Numbered from the stretch's first letter, positions 47,980-59,819 are shown. The stretch is 64,000 nt of DNA from Plazaster borealis (GCA_021014325.1 CM037473.1:21194822-21258821), one strand, 5' to 3'. The notes: a model not told the origin generated them from the sequence alone. Made by a program: numbers and translations.

Positions 47980-50420
47980 ACCGGGGTGAGAAGAGGCAGC
48001 CGGATAGCACTAGGTCGTATTTAGGTAAAACTAAAAAATCAAACAGTCTTTTGAATACTAGATTTACTTGTGATACCTGTGGAAAATCATATGCCCGTAA
48101 CTACACTTTGAAACGTCACAAAGAAGTTCATTCGGGTTTCAAAGGAGATTGTCCAACCTGTGGTAAAACTTTTAACAGTTCAGTTAGTTTAAAACGTCAT
48201 ATCAAAAGACACAACTCTCGCCTTTCCAAGACAAAACGCGTTCTCTCACGTTTACCTCAACCTGCGCCGCCGAAAGGGTCTGCCTGTCTCCTGAAGACTC
48301 GATCACATTTCCGATTCCTCCAAATGTTGACAATGGGGATAATGAGTTATTAACTCTTTATCGTAAAAACTGGGGTAGTATTAGGACTCATTACGTGCAT
48401 GGACGACAGACTCCGGATGTGTATAATTTGCGAGTGGGTCCTTCTTCTTCTCTGTCTGTAGGGTCTATCGGTGGTGAAGCCAGAGTAGAGCTAACTAATG
48501 GTGTGTCACTGGACGAGGGTTAAGGGTATTTTCCTACATTTTCGTGTAGAGTAAAACTAAACTTGTCGTTTGGGTTTGTTTTACGTAATATAGAGACGGG
48601 TGGTTTGCGTTATTACCATTCTAGTTTCAACAATGCGACTTTTCTACCACCCGGTCACTATAGCTTCAGAAGATGATTTTGAAAATTTTCTGGCAAAGGT
48701 ACACGATATGGACGTGCTGCAACACGCCCTACATGCACGTCCAGACACGAAGTGGGTCGTTGAAGATATCTGTAACGTCACCATGTATGCAAACAAAATG
48801 CCATCGTTTTACATCGGTGCAGCACCGCACCAATTACCCGATTACATCGCAAACAATGTGGGTTTAAACAATCTAATCAGTAATAGCCATTCCGGGGTCA
48901 GATACGAGGATAATTTTTGTTTGTTTAGATGTCTCGCCCTGAAACGCGGGAACGCTGTGGTCGCCCTAGAAACGTCCACCAGACACCTCGTCGGTAGATA
49001 CGAAATAATGCAAAAGCACCCCACTAAAGGTGTCTGTTTGGAAGACCTGCATCACCTTGAACGCATATTCAAAGTGAATGTCAGGTGTTCAGTCTCGTTC
49101 GTGAAGAATCTCTGGCGAACGAGACCGAAGAAGGGCGTACAGGGTAGTAGCCCGCCTGGTGCGGAGATCACTGTGTAAGCACAAAGAAACCATGAACGTT
49201 AACCTGTACGAATCTCACTTTTCGTACATAACAGATATGAACCGGTACAGTCAAGTTTTCTTGCCTAAATGCAATCAGGTGTGTAACAGAGCAGACAACT
49301 TAAGAAAACACGTGGCGCGATGCGACAAGGGTTAAACATAACTATCCGGGTGGGTGCTACCGCCTCCCAGAATCTGTATTCGACGAGTTGGTAGAAGTGG
49401 GTATAGAGATAGTTGAGAAATGAAGTATTACCCTTATCGCGCCACTTACGATTTTGAAGTGTATTTCAAACCAGTAGAGCAGGCTTTTAGAGAAATAAAG
49501 GGTCTCAAGCGCAACATGAGTTACTTAGTGTCAGTTTCACTAGTAACGTTCCCGGTTACAAACACCAGTCTGTTCCGTAACAGACGGAGATTCAGCCAAA
49601 CTAGTTTCTGAGATGGTGGCCTGGTTACACGGGGTGAGCGATGAAGCGTACACTATTTTGAGAGAAAAGTTTGAATATGTTTTTGACCAACTGGACATAC
49701 TAACGCACGAACAAGTAGCCGAACTTGAGCACGAGCGGTCTGGTCCTCCGACTCAGAAGTCTGAGGAGAGGTTCAGGAAAGACCCAAAACCAAGGCCGAA
49801 AAACTCATAGAAAAGTTTGAAGACTATCTCCACAAGCTTCCCGTTCTGGGGTTCAATTCTGGAAAGTATGACGTGAACGTCATGAAACGGTATCTGTACC
49901 AACAATTACATGGGTCTGAGAAACTATACATCATACGAAAAGCGAATGCGTATATGTCAATCAGCAATGACAATTTACTTTTTCTCGACATTACCAATTA
50001 TTTGGCCCCGGGTTGTTCGTACGCAAAGTTTTGAAGGCGTTCGAATGCTCCCAGACGAAGGTTTTCCCTATGAGTGGGTTGACGATCTCAACAAATTAGA
50101 CCATTCCGAATTGCCCCCTCACGAAGCTTTTTACAGCAACCTCAAGGGTGTAAATATTACTGAAGATGAGTACGCGTATTGTCAAAGGGTCTGGCGAGAG
50201 GAGGGTCACGAGACTTTCAGAGATTTTTTGATATGGTATAACAATCTGGACGTCGTTCCCTTTCTCGAAGCTGTCGAGAAAATGTTTTGTTTTACAAACA
50301 AAACGCATAGACATGTTTAGGTCGGCCATCTCCGTTCCCGGGCTGTCTCTACAGCATCTTTTTCTGACCAAACCACGAGATGTATATTTTTCCCTGATAG
50401 ATCATTCGAATAAGGACCTG
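47980..50420 (+). pseudogene. 5' half of protein-primed DNA polymerase B, left arm
   Basis: In order: two C2H2 zinc fingers (CDTC..H..H and CPTC..H..H, about 48067-48215); a conserved stretch with LYRKNWGSIRTHY; a segment with DNFCLFRCLALKRG (near 48909) that resembles the OTU-type DxxC(L)FR box; another Cys/His motif (CNQVC..H..C, about 49270-49325); and the 3'-5' exonuclease of family B polymerases, with Exo I YDFEVYF (49447-49467), Exo II FNSGKYD (49852-49872) and Exo III YNNLD (50237-50251). The frame is broken by several short indels. It ends at the palindrome centre just after FSLIDHSNKDLYH, before the palm, so motifs A-C are missing and no polymerisation is possible. Matches the organellar/viral PolB family (Pfam PF03175) by motif order. 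Confidence 0.85.
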
Positions 50421-50422
50421 TA
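50421..50422. other. Symmetry centre of the palindrome
   Basis: The sequence reads TAAGGACCTGT ATC ACAAGTCCTTA, with one mismatch next to the centre. The midpoint of the two termini (45274 and 55568) is also 50421. Confidence 0.9.
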
Positions 50423-52862
50423 TCACAAGTCCTTATTCGAATGATCTATCAGGGAAAAATATACATCTCGTGGTTTGGTCAGAAAAAGATGCTGTAGAGA
50501 CAGCCCGGGAACGGAGATGGCCGACCTAAACATGTCTATGCGTTTTTGTTTGTAAAACAAAACATTTTCTCGACAGCTTCGAGAAAGGGAACGACGTCCA
50601 GATTGTTATACCATATCAAAAAATCTCTGAAAGTCTCGTGACCCTCCTCTCGCCAGACCCTTTGACAATACGCGTACTCATCTTCAGTAATATTTACACC
50701 CTTGAGGTTGCTGTAAAAAGCTTCGTGAGGGGGCAATTCGGAATGGTCTAATTTGTTGAGATCGTCAACCCACTCATAGGGAAAAACCCTTCGTCTGGGA
50801 GCATTCGAACGCCTTCAAAACTTTGCGTACGAACAACCCGGGGCCAAATAATTGGTAATGTCGAGAAAAGTAAATTGTCATTGCTGATTGACATATACGC
50901 ATTCGCTTTTCGTATGATGTATAGTTTCTCAGACCCATGTAATTGTTGGTACAGATACCGTTTCATGACGTTCACGTCATACTTTCCAGAATTGAACCCC
51001 AGAACGGGAAGCTTGTGGAGATAGTCTTCAAACTTTTCTATGAGTTTTCGGCCTTGGTTTTGGGTCTTTCCTGAACCTCTCCTCAGACTTCTGAGTCGGA
51101 GGACCAGACCGCTCGTGCTCAAGTTCGGCTACTTGTTCGTGCGTTAGTATGTCCAGTTGGTCAAAACATATTCAAACTTTTCTCTCAAAATAGTGTACGC
51201 TTCATCGCTCACCCCGTGTAACCAGGCCACCATCTCAGAAACTAGTTTGGCTGAATCTCCGTCTGTTACGGAACAGACTGGTGTTTCGTAACCGGGAACG
51301 TTACTAGTGAAACTGACACTAAGTAACTCATGTTGCGCTTGGAGACCCTTTATTTCTCTAAAAGCCTGCTCTACTGGTTTGAAATACACTTCAAAATCGT
51401 AAGTGGCGCGATAAGGGTAATACTTCATTTCCTCAACTATCTCTATACCCACTTCTACCAACTCGTCGAATACAGATTCTGGGAGGCGGTAGCACCCACC
51501 CGGATAGTTATGTTTAACCCCCTTGTCGCATCGCGCCACGTGTTTTCTTAAGTTGTCTGCTCTGTTACACACCTGATTGCATTTAGGCAAGAAAACTTGA
51601 CTGTACCGGTTCATATCTGTTATGTACGAAAAGTGAGATTCGTACAGGTTAACGTTCATGGTTTCTTTGTGCTTACACAGTGATCTCCGCACCAGGCGGG
51701 CTACTACCCTGTACGCCCTTCTTCGGTCTCGTTCGCCAGAGATTCTTCACGAACGAGACTGAACACTCTGACATTCACTTTGAATATGCGTTCAAGGTGA
51801 TGCAGGTCTTCCAAACAGACACCTTTAGTGGGGTGCTTTTGCATTATTTCCTCGTATCTACCGACGAGGTGTCTGGTGGACGTTTCTAGGGCGACCACAG
51901 CGTTCCCGCGTTTCAGGGCGAGACATCTAAACAAACAAAAATTATCCTCGTATCTGACCCCGGAATGGCTATTACTGATTAGATTGTTTAAACCCACATT
52001 GTTTGCGATGTAATCGGGTAATTGGTGCGGTGCTGCACCGATGTAAAACGATGGCATTTTGTTTGCATACATGGTGACGTTACAGATATCTTCAACGACC
52101 CACTTCGTGTCTGGACGTGCATGTAGGGCGTGTTGCAGCACGTCCATATCGTGTACCTTTGCCAGAAAATTTTCAAAATCATCTTCTGAAGCTATAGTGA
52201 CCGGGTGGGGTAGAAAAGTCGCATTGTTGAAACTAGAATGGTAATAACGCAAACCACCCGTCTCTATATTACGTAAAACAAACCCAAACGACAAGTTTAG
52301 TTTTACTCTACACGAAAATGTAGGAAAAATACCCCTTAACCCTCGTCCAGTGACACACCATTAGTTAGCTCTACTCTGGCTTCACCACCGATAGACCCTA
52401 CAGACAGAGAAGAAGAAGGACCCACTCGCAAATTATACACATCCTGAGTCTGTCGTCCATGCACGTAATGAGTCCTAATACTACCCCAGTTTTTACGATA
52501 AAGAGTTAATAACTCATTATCCCCATTGTCAACATTTGGAGGAATCGGAAATGTGATCGAGTCTTCAGGAGACAGGCTGACCCTTTTAGGCGGCGCAGGT
52601 TGAGGTAAACGTGAGAGAACGCGTTTTGTCTTGGAAAGGCGAGAGTTGTGTCTTTGATATGACGTTTTAAACTAACTGAACTGTTAAAAGTTTTACCACA
52701 GGTTGGACAATCTCCTTTGAAACCCGAATGAACTTCTTTGTGACGTTTCAAAGTGTAGTTACGGGCATATGATTTTCCACAGGTATCACAAGTAAATCTA
52801 GTATTCAAAAGACTGTTTGATTTTTAGTTTTACCTAAATACGACCTAGTGCTATCCGGCTGC
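50423..52862 (-). pseudogene. 5' half of protein-primed DNA polymerase B, right arm
   Basis: Mirror copy of 47980-50420 with its own set of breaks: longer open stretches at 52294-51704 and 51692-51144, then shifts near 51170 and 50740. Exo I lies at 51401-51381. The zinc-finger part has a one-base loss near 52655 that the left arm lacks. The two polymerase fragments point toward each other, 3' end to 3' end, so read-through transcription from either arm would give a perfect hairpin RNA. Confidence 0.85.
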
Positions 52863-53439
52863 CTCTTCTCACCCCGGTTCGGCTGTTCCACGTCTGATGT
52901 TCTGCGTCTCTTGGCTCGAACAAAGGCAGGTCTTTTCCGTCCAGCGAACTACCACCCTTTCCTTTCTGGGGCTGGAAAACAAATAATTATAATAATAATA
53001 ATTAACAAAGCACACCCTTACACTTGTTTTGTACTGTAACGGTTTAGCGGGAAAAATAGAAGATTTCTTACCCAGTTAATCGGTCTCTCGGCGATGTTGT
53101 CGTTGTCGCTTGACATTTCACCAGTTGCTGAAAACACCAGTGTAGGTGGGGTTTCAGGGTTTCTAACCGGCCAAAACGAACAGCCGGGTTGTGGGGCGTA
53201 ACCAGCCTCCGTTGCTCGGGTGTGTCCGGAGAACAACTATCTGACCAGGCCGACCGGTCGGGTCCGACGAGGGCCGCCTGTTGTCGATGACACTGTGACA
53301 AACAAATAATACCAATGAGAATACTACAGTAAACCAGAGGCGATAACAGGGGTTTCGTTCGGCACAATTGATTTATTTTTTTTTTTTTTGGCGTGATTGT
53401 TATTACGATAAACACAGTTGCATTAAGACTTTAACTTAC

Positions 53440-53606
53440 CTCTTCGATCGCCACTGTTTCCATTTCCGCAATCTCCTGAACTTGACTGGCCGTAAAATCA
53501 GGGCTCCATTCAACGTTTGGTAGCGACGCATTGTTTACCAGCCGGACTACACCTCCATTTGAGAGGCGGTAAATTCAGGGCCCCATTCGATGTTTTCCTG
53601 GGACAT
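53440..53606 (-). pseudogene. Mirrored first-exon copy, right arm
   Basis: Inverse copy of 47247-47414 with a one-base loss in a G run that shifts the frame after the first FTASQ motif. The donor is retained. Confidence 0.55.
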
Positions 53607-53961
53607 GATACTAATACTGTGTTCACCATCGAGGTATACTGCACTGTAAACCACCCTGATGATGTGTGAGCCGTCGTCCGATCAACACTACTGCTTTATA
53701 ACTTGTTGGTGAATAGCTGTTGACCTTTGAAACACGTCGATACGTGTTGGGTCGCGATGGATGGGCCGAACCCACCTGCCACAGTTCAGTTAGGGTGACT
53801 CAAGGGTCGATTCCACACCCTCTCCAAAAAAAAAAACAAAAACAAAAACAAAACCCAAAACAAAACCCCCAAAACCCCCAAAACCCAACAAAAACAAAAC
53901 AACTGGGAGAAAAAAGAAAAAGAAAAAAAAAATATGGGGGGGGGGAATAAGCAGTAGATGC

Positions 53962-54231
53962 TTACTCATTCCCGAGCCTTTTCAGGCCCGGGTTTTCCAA
54001 ATACAACATGTTTGCCTGCAGCCATTGGGCGTAGGGCAAGTTGCCAAAAGAAATTGCAATGCGCAAGGCATCTCGTGGACTGACGAGCTCTTTCGGGGGA
54101 TAAACATTGTTCCAGCTACGATAGTACTCGTCGCTGTTTAAGTCTCCCCTGGCATACTCCAACACAGCAATCGGCACACAGCCCCCGACCTTCACCAACT
54201 CGTCAAAGAACACAAATTTGGAAGAAAGCAT
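53962..54231 (-). CDS. Small 89-residue Polinton ORF, right arm
   Basis: Encodes the same protein as 46606-46875 without any break. A G/A-rich tract follows. Function unknown. Confidence 0.55.
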   Translation of the reverse strand: MLSSKFVFFDELVKVGGCVPIAVLEYARGDLNSDEYYRSWNNVYPPKELVSPRDALRIAISFGNLPYAQWLQANMLYLENPGLKRLGNE

Positions 54232-54989
54232 TTTGTTATTTTACAAACAAAAGAGGCAGAAAGAAAGAATCAAGCTCTTTTAAGGGTATGTGGGTATCTG
54301 TTTAATCTTGACCAACCGAGTTTCGTCACGAGAAAAATATCGCCTTCAACTAAAAAAATCAAAAAACAAAAAAAACATAAGGAGAAAAACTGCGAACCTA
54401 TTGAACTTTGCCTTGGTGGTTCTTAACACCCCATGTCATTATCACACAAGTGGCCACTCGATGGACATAACCTATGCAACAAACAAAGAGTGTGAACAAA
54501 CAGAACCCAAATCAACGCAGCTAATTTGAGTCTTTGACCACTCCAGCCGATAGCGATACTGCCCGATCACGCTTGCCATTGTTTCAACGGCGAACTTTGT
54601 CTCTATAACGTAGATGAACCAACCGACAACAGAACCCAACCAACGCCGCTGAATTGGGACTTTGACCACTCCAGATAGCGATACTGATCAGAAAACTAGT
54701 CTCGACGTGTTCAATGCCGAGGCGTGACGTGAGCTGCAACAACAAACTTGCCCGGACAAGTATGGTCAGACACACACAGAGTGCAAACAAACAGGTCAAG
54801 GTCCAACGCGGTTGTACTATTTTGTTTTGTAGACATACATCTCAGTGTTAAAAAAAAAAAGACATTAAGTATTGCACTCATTCAATGGTAATATAGACTG
54901 AAGGATTACAAGAACTACAGAACGGTTAACTGACCAGCCTTTTCTACTTCCTCAATGTCTTAACCGGCGTTGTGGAAGACACTGCTTTG

Positions 54990-55334
54990 TTTTCACTTTG
55001 TGAAAATACAAACGAACCGTACACGGCTCGTTTGTGCTGCGTGGTATGACTCTGCGCCGCTCCGTGATTTCAAGAAATCACTAACGCACCGCTAAACTGA
55101 GGTTAAACTATAACGGTTTTGCCCTCAGTTACACTGTCGTGGGACAAGATTTCAAGCGGTGTCTTACAGACACCACTCAACACGATGCAGGCATCATGTT
55201 TACTCCTACGTCTCGACCCTTCGGGTCTCCCGAACACTGCCGTGGGCCGAACGACTCCTCACTACGTGACTCGCCTTCGGCCTTTCAGGCCTCCGGAACA
55301 CTGCCGTGGGCCGAATGACTCATCACTGCGTGAT
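54990..55334 (-). promoter_or_regulatory. Array of nine small DNA hairpins, right arm
   Basis: Exact mirror of 45508-45852, from TTTTCAC..GTGAAAA at 54990-55006 to ATCAC..GTGAT at 55322-55334. No length change relative to the left array. Confidence 0.8.
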
Positions 55335-55568
55335 TCGACTTCGCACCACCACTATCAGGTGAGCAAACACCGTTACCGCCATTATGATTTTTGTACCATT
55401 TTTAAGGTGTGCAAAAACAGTCACCACCATTTTTCTGGTGGTGGGTGTGCACGTGGGTGTGCAATTTTTCTGGTGGTGGGTGTGCCCGTGGGTGTGCACA
55501 CTGCACACTGTGTACACTTTTGGCATACTAACCGAGAACGGGGTGTGTGTGCCTCCATCTATACTACT

Positions 55569-55574
55569 CGCGTC
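55569..55574 (+). other. Right target-site duplication CGCGTC
   Basis: Identical to 45268-45273. The flanks beyond it differ from those on the left. Confidence 0.85.
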
Positions 55575-55870
55575 GTCTCGATGATCGTGAATTGATAATC
55601 TGACAAAAGAGGGCGCTACACAAAACTGGACCGCGCGGCACTTTCATGACAAGGACGTTCCCCATGGTTAACAACAACACCGGTTTAAAATTCCTGTATT
55701 ATAAGCAACAAGTCTTTTCAATTTCGGCCATTATGTTTGACCATCTGAAGTAGACTATTGTGCTGTGAAATTCCCCAACTCGTACACACAATAATTATTG
55801 TGTAAACACCTGCAATCGGGGACCTCCTATTGTACCTCTCTTTTTTATACTTCAAGGAATTGCCACCGAC

Positions 55871-56069
55871 AGAGCCGTATATTGAGAGAGTTGCGACATG
55901 GAGGGACCAGCTTTCTCCGGTCACGTGGTTGCTGGACTCCATTTTGTTCCAAAATGCAGTACAACCCAATGGGCAGACTAGTCTGGCACCCTGTATTCGC
56001 CAATGCATTTTTTGGAGACAAAATGGCTTCTAATCGCAAGTTGTCGCAACTCTCTCAATACACAGCTCT
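55871..56069. mobile_element. MITE family 4, copy 2
   Basis: A 199-bp element with ends AGAGCCGTATATTGAGAGAG and CTCTCTCAATACACAGCTCT. Same family as 7014-7214. Confidence 0.75.
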
Positions 56070-56650
56070 GGCCACCGATTTAAAATAGCGCCCTCGTGTG
56101 CACAATTCAGACCAACACAATTTACCCCTTCCCGAAAAAGGCGGGAGCCCTTGACGATCCATATTTAATTTTTGATTCAATTATTTATCTTTGGAGGGTT
56201 AGGGTTGAGCAGTGAGCCGGGAAGGTCATTCTGAAGTAAAAAGAAAACTATGAATTTGTCTGCATTTTCCCAATGTGCCCCTTCTCGTTTCGAGTGGTAA
56301 GCCTATTTGGGTTTCTGAAATATCAACCAAACCACTACAGATCTGGTTTTATTACCGATTTTGATTAACAACACCTGTGTGTCTTATACTATTTGTATTA
56401 ACATTTAAAACTCAATATACGAGTATTCATACTCAACACACAAACATAGTATACAAATAGTACTTAACTATTTTATTACAACTTTCGCTATGAGGGTTCT
56501 ATAAAAGATACTAAAGTGAATAAACAATATGTTAGAGTTTAAAGAAAATGTACTTAGAGTTTAGAGAAAATGTACAGTCAACAAATTAACAAAATGGAGT
56601 CTATGGCCGTGTTAGAAAACAAATCGTCACTGTACTAACGGCTAACTACA
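56070..56650. other. No gene recognised
   Basis: AT-rich sequence without an open frame of note. Confidence 0.5.
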
Positions 56651-56842
56651 GGGCCTAATTTCATAGAGCTGTTTAAACACAAAAAGGAGCTAAGCACAAC
56701 GAATTATGCCTACCAGAATAAGGTTACCAGCCAAAATACCATGGCACATGTACAACCTGTGACTGGTATCCTGCTTATTTTTGGCTAAGCAGAACATTTT
56801 CAAGCAGTATTTTCTGCTTAAAGCGGCTCTATGAAATTGGGC
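56651..56842. mobile_element. MITE with GGGCCTAATTTCATAGAGC ends
   Basis: About 192 bp. The left end GGGCCTAATTTCATAGAGC is mirrored by GCTCTATGAAATTGGGC at the right, and AAGCAG-type blocks are also inverted inside. Confidence 0.75.
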
Positions 56843-56912
56843 GCAGGTCGGTACTCCTACAATCAGGTTAATAACAAGTTGTCATTCTCTCTTTGATCAA
56901 GATGGTGATATA

Positions 56913-57205
56913 GACCTTTCTATTGCAACGTACAGCCCCAGTTTTGCCAACCAAGATTTGAAAACTATGGGAAGCCATTGAAATGCAAAGCAAAAGCAGA
57001 TAGCCACAGTTTGTTATACAATGTCAAACACCTTTTCAAAAATAGTGTTGAATTTCTTGGAAACGAAGCAACCAATCATTGTATGTATTTTTTTAATTTT
57101 GTTTTGAAAGTCTGCAGAAATGTTGAACTTGGTCACAACATCCTGTTAACACGATTGAATGTTTTTCTAACATTCGGCCGTCCACCATGCAAACCAGCGC
57201 GGTTG
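56913..57205 (+). repeat. Dispersed repeat, family 5, copy 2
   Basis: Second copy of the 9357-9632 repeat (TATAGACCTTTCTAT .. CATTCGGCCGTCC). Confidence 0.6.
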
Positions 57206-57391
57206 AAAGTTCTCTGACGTCATCATCACGATAATCTTGGTTGCACCATGGGAATCATGTCCCGGTGTGTTATACAATGTACGCATTTTAGGCAACATGG
57301 CGTCTACATGCTTACAATAAATGACTTCAAAAGGGCGCGCGTGGCAGACATAGCCGCTGTGACGTTGGTGCACGGGCCATATACTTCAATG

Positions 57392-57767
57392 CACACATTG
57401 CCTTCAGATTGGGCGCTTTGAGCTATAAGAAATCTGCTATGGAATGAATATGGTTTAAAAAGATATTTTAAAACTATAGTATGATGATTCACAAAAATAT
57501 ACCCCTTGAAATTGTGTTGTTTTTGTGTAATTTCATGACAGAACACGGTCCGCTATTTTGTAGAACCAAATTTTTAACTCCACATGGCGGACCGTATAAG
57601 TTCTGCTGATTGTACTTCCAGAGGCAAACTTATGTTTTTGAATCACTACTCACTAATTACAACACACTCTGTACGGTGTTTTTGTGCACGAACAACTCTT
57701 AAAAAAGGATAAGGAGCAATTCCAAGCAGCAAGATTTTGAGAGATTTGAGGGCAATGTGCCCGTTTA
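57392..57767. mobile_element. MITE family 3, copy 2
   Basis: Shares CACATTGCCTTCAG, GAATGAATATGGTTT and GATGATTCACA with 8376-8739. The right end GGGCAATGTGCCCG is decayed. Confidence 0.6.
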
Positions 57768-57982
57768 ACAACTGCTTATAAATAACTCCGTTCTTTACAT
57801 CTTTGAAAAAGTCCATCTCGTATCAATAAGCAAAAAATGAAAGAACTTTCCCTGGTAACCATTACAAAAATCTATGAAGTATGAATTATTCAAATAATAT
57901 ACAAATCACTCTGAAACTCCTTGACAAATCTCAGCAAACCAGTACTACAATAACTTAGGAAAACCGTCTTAGATGGTATAAA

Positions 57983-58250
57983 TCAAGTAAGTTCTAGAAG
58001 CTGTCGACGCTTCAACCGCCTTAGAGCTTTCTCTTCCTTTGTAAAGTTTTTACCCTCTGGAAAGGGACGAGCATCCCTAATCACTGCCGTTTCGGTCTTT
58101 TCCCGCCGAAGACAAGAGCCGATCCAATTCGTCTCCAGGCACTGTTTTCTCTGTCGCGTGACAAAACATTTGAGCTTCAATTTGTTGAAGTATACGTCAG
58201 CAACTCCTCTCGCCACAGGGGTTTCTGCTCTCTTTAGACAATTATGGAAC
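57983..58250 (-). CDS. Possible terminal exon of an unidentified gene
   Basis: On the minus strand, a pyrimidine-rich tract and a CGTGTAG acceptor precede an open frame of 88 codons to a stop at 57983. The product is basic and Lys/Arg-rich, with a helical-looking tail (FTKEEKALRRLKRRQLLEL). Composition and splice context are gene-like, but I do not recognise the family and see no partner exon nearby. A chance ORF is possible. Confidence 0.35.
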
Positions 58251-58783
58251 CTACACGAGGAGGGGGGGGGGTAAGAAAAAACGGTAAGACTTTTAATTGC
58301 AAGGCTCTAATTTGACTACATAGGGCATTGCCAAGGAAGGGTGTCTCGCTGCTTTTGAGAACCCCGGCAATGAACGTGCTTCTTGCTTGCATTGAAGCCA
58401 CTGAACCATTAAATAACCATGGTTATTTAATAATTGATGAATCCCGCCAAAGCCATTTTCCACGACCGGAAGTACCCAACCTTCAGATAAAGAGGTTTGT
58501 TCAATGGGCTAGAACTATAGCTCACATGCTATACCGAAAATGTCCTCCACATTTACACAGCAACTAAACCCATTGTTCCAACTAAGACTAAGAGGCTCGC
58601 AGACATTATGCCCAAGGTAATTAGTTCCTGTCCATTTTACTGTTAAATGAATTCAAGCTCTGCGTCGTGAATAATGACGAGTTGTTCTACTCATTCACAA
58701 CAGACATTGTTACAACCCTTAATGTTCGTACCAATGCTGAAATATACCAAACGAGAGCAATGCTCCTGCCAGGATGTAACAGG
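58251..58783. other. No gene recognised
   Basis: The plus-strand open frame at 58328-58567 has no domain. Confidence 0.45.
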
Positions 58784-59185
58784 GCTCGAATTTTACTCTG
58801 GACCACAGGCCCGAGGCCAGTAGTTTTGGTGTCGGGCCAGTAAACTTTTGACCGGACAAGTCCAACGGTCTTGTGTGTTTTTTTATAATGAAGAATTGAA
58901 CAAAAGATAATATGTTCAAATGTTGAATTTGAGTCTGGTGAAATACCTTTCAATTCTACTGAGTAATGAGGTAGGCCTACACTTAATACCCATAGAGACA
59001 AATGAAATCAATATTCTCTTACATGTCTTAGCGCTTTTTAAAAAATTACTTAAAAGCATATTAAACTGGGTCTGGAAGTTTTTTCTTATTTTGATTCTGG
59101 TCTTGTAAAAATAATTATGGTCCAGTAAACTTTTTGAGCCACAAGCCCTGTGGTCTTGTGAATTTGTACCCAAAATTCAAACCCT
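58784..59185 (-). repeat. Dispersed inverted-end repeat, copy 2
   Basis: Inverse copy of 1515-1845, with ends CAGGGCTCGAATTTTAC and AAATTCAAACCCTG. Confidence 0.65.
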
Positions 59186-59636
59186 GACTGTATCGTACCA
59201 CCAATAGGCACACACACACGAAAACATCTGACCCATTTTTAATCACAAAGTTTAGTTTGTTTCCAAATGTTTCCAAATTACAATGTTCCAAAAATACAAT
59301 TTCAATGTTTGCAAACATTAATCGACCGTCATTGAATGCCAATGAAACTTGATTATGACTTTACTGTCAGCACCCGAATGGAATTCTGGCCCCGCATAGA
59401 AAAGTATCATTATTCAAAACTTTAAAGAAAAAAAAACGAAAAAGGATCGGATGACAAAATAAAAGTCTCTTTGTGGCCTACCATGAAGTAATCTTAGATC
59501 TGTATAGCATTTTGAAGCCCTTAAAATGAAACAGGAACTAACCGTGTGAAACTAGGTAAAAATCATATTAATCGTAAATTTTTAGAGGTTCAAAGACGAG
59601 AAACTACAATTAATTTTCCATAGGTCTCCTGAACCT

Positions 59637-59819
59637 TCAAGCGTCAATGAGAGGCGCGTTTGGAGGTTGGGCTCCCCATTCAAGCAGATCGTCATTACTA
59701 TAAAAGTTTGTTGACCTGAACATGCCAAGGTTCTCATCGATTATAAGAATACTTCCCACGGCGCTGGAAAGGTTAATGGACATTGCACGAGACGAGAATA
59801 AAACTTGACTACCATGCAT
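59637..59819 (-). CDS. Exon-like ORF, unidentified
   Basis: A minus-strand open stretch ending LEWGAQPPNAPLIDA then a stop. An AAAG acceptor-like site is just upstream at about 59827. Protein-like composition, but no recognised family and no neighbouring exon. Low confidence. Confidence 0.25.
   Translation of the reverse strand: MHGSQVLFSSRAMSINLSSAVGSILIIDENLGMFRSTNFYSNDDLLEWGAQPPNAPLIDA

Larger units (their letters stand above)
45274..55568. mobile_element. Palindromic Polinton/Maverick-type element
   Basis: A 10.3-kb element beginning AGTAGTATAGATGG and ending with the exact inverse CCATCTATACTACT, flanked by the 6-bp repeat CGCGTC. Ends starting 5'-AG plus 6-bp duplications are the Polinton/Maverick signature. 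The whole element is one inverted repeat: arm 45274-50420 and arm 50423-55568 match throughout, with only about 3 unpaired bases at the centre. Each arm holds the terminal region, a hairpin array, an 89-codon ORF and the 5' half of a protein-primed DNA polymerase B gene. Integrase, ATPase, protease, capsid genes and the polymerase palm are absent, so it could only move in trans. The arms differ mostly by one- or two-base indels in short homopolymers, a pattern also expected from long-read consensus errors. Confidence 0.88.

Noticed and set aside
45274..55568. Palindrome as a plain read-through (missed adapter) artefact
   Set aside because: Such an artefact would make the flanks palindromic too. 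Here symmetry stops exactly at transposon ends with a 6-bp duplication and different flanks. An assembly error is less likely but not excluded.
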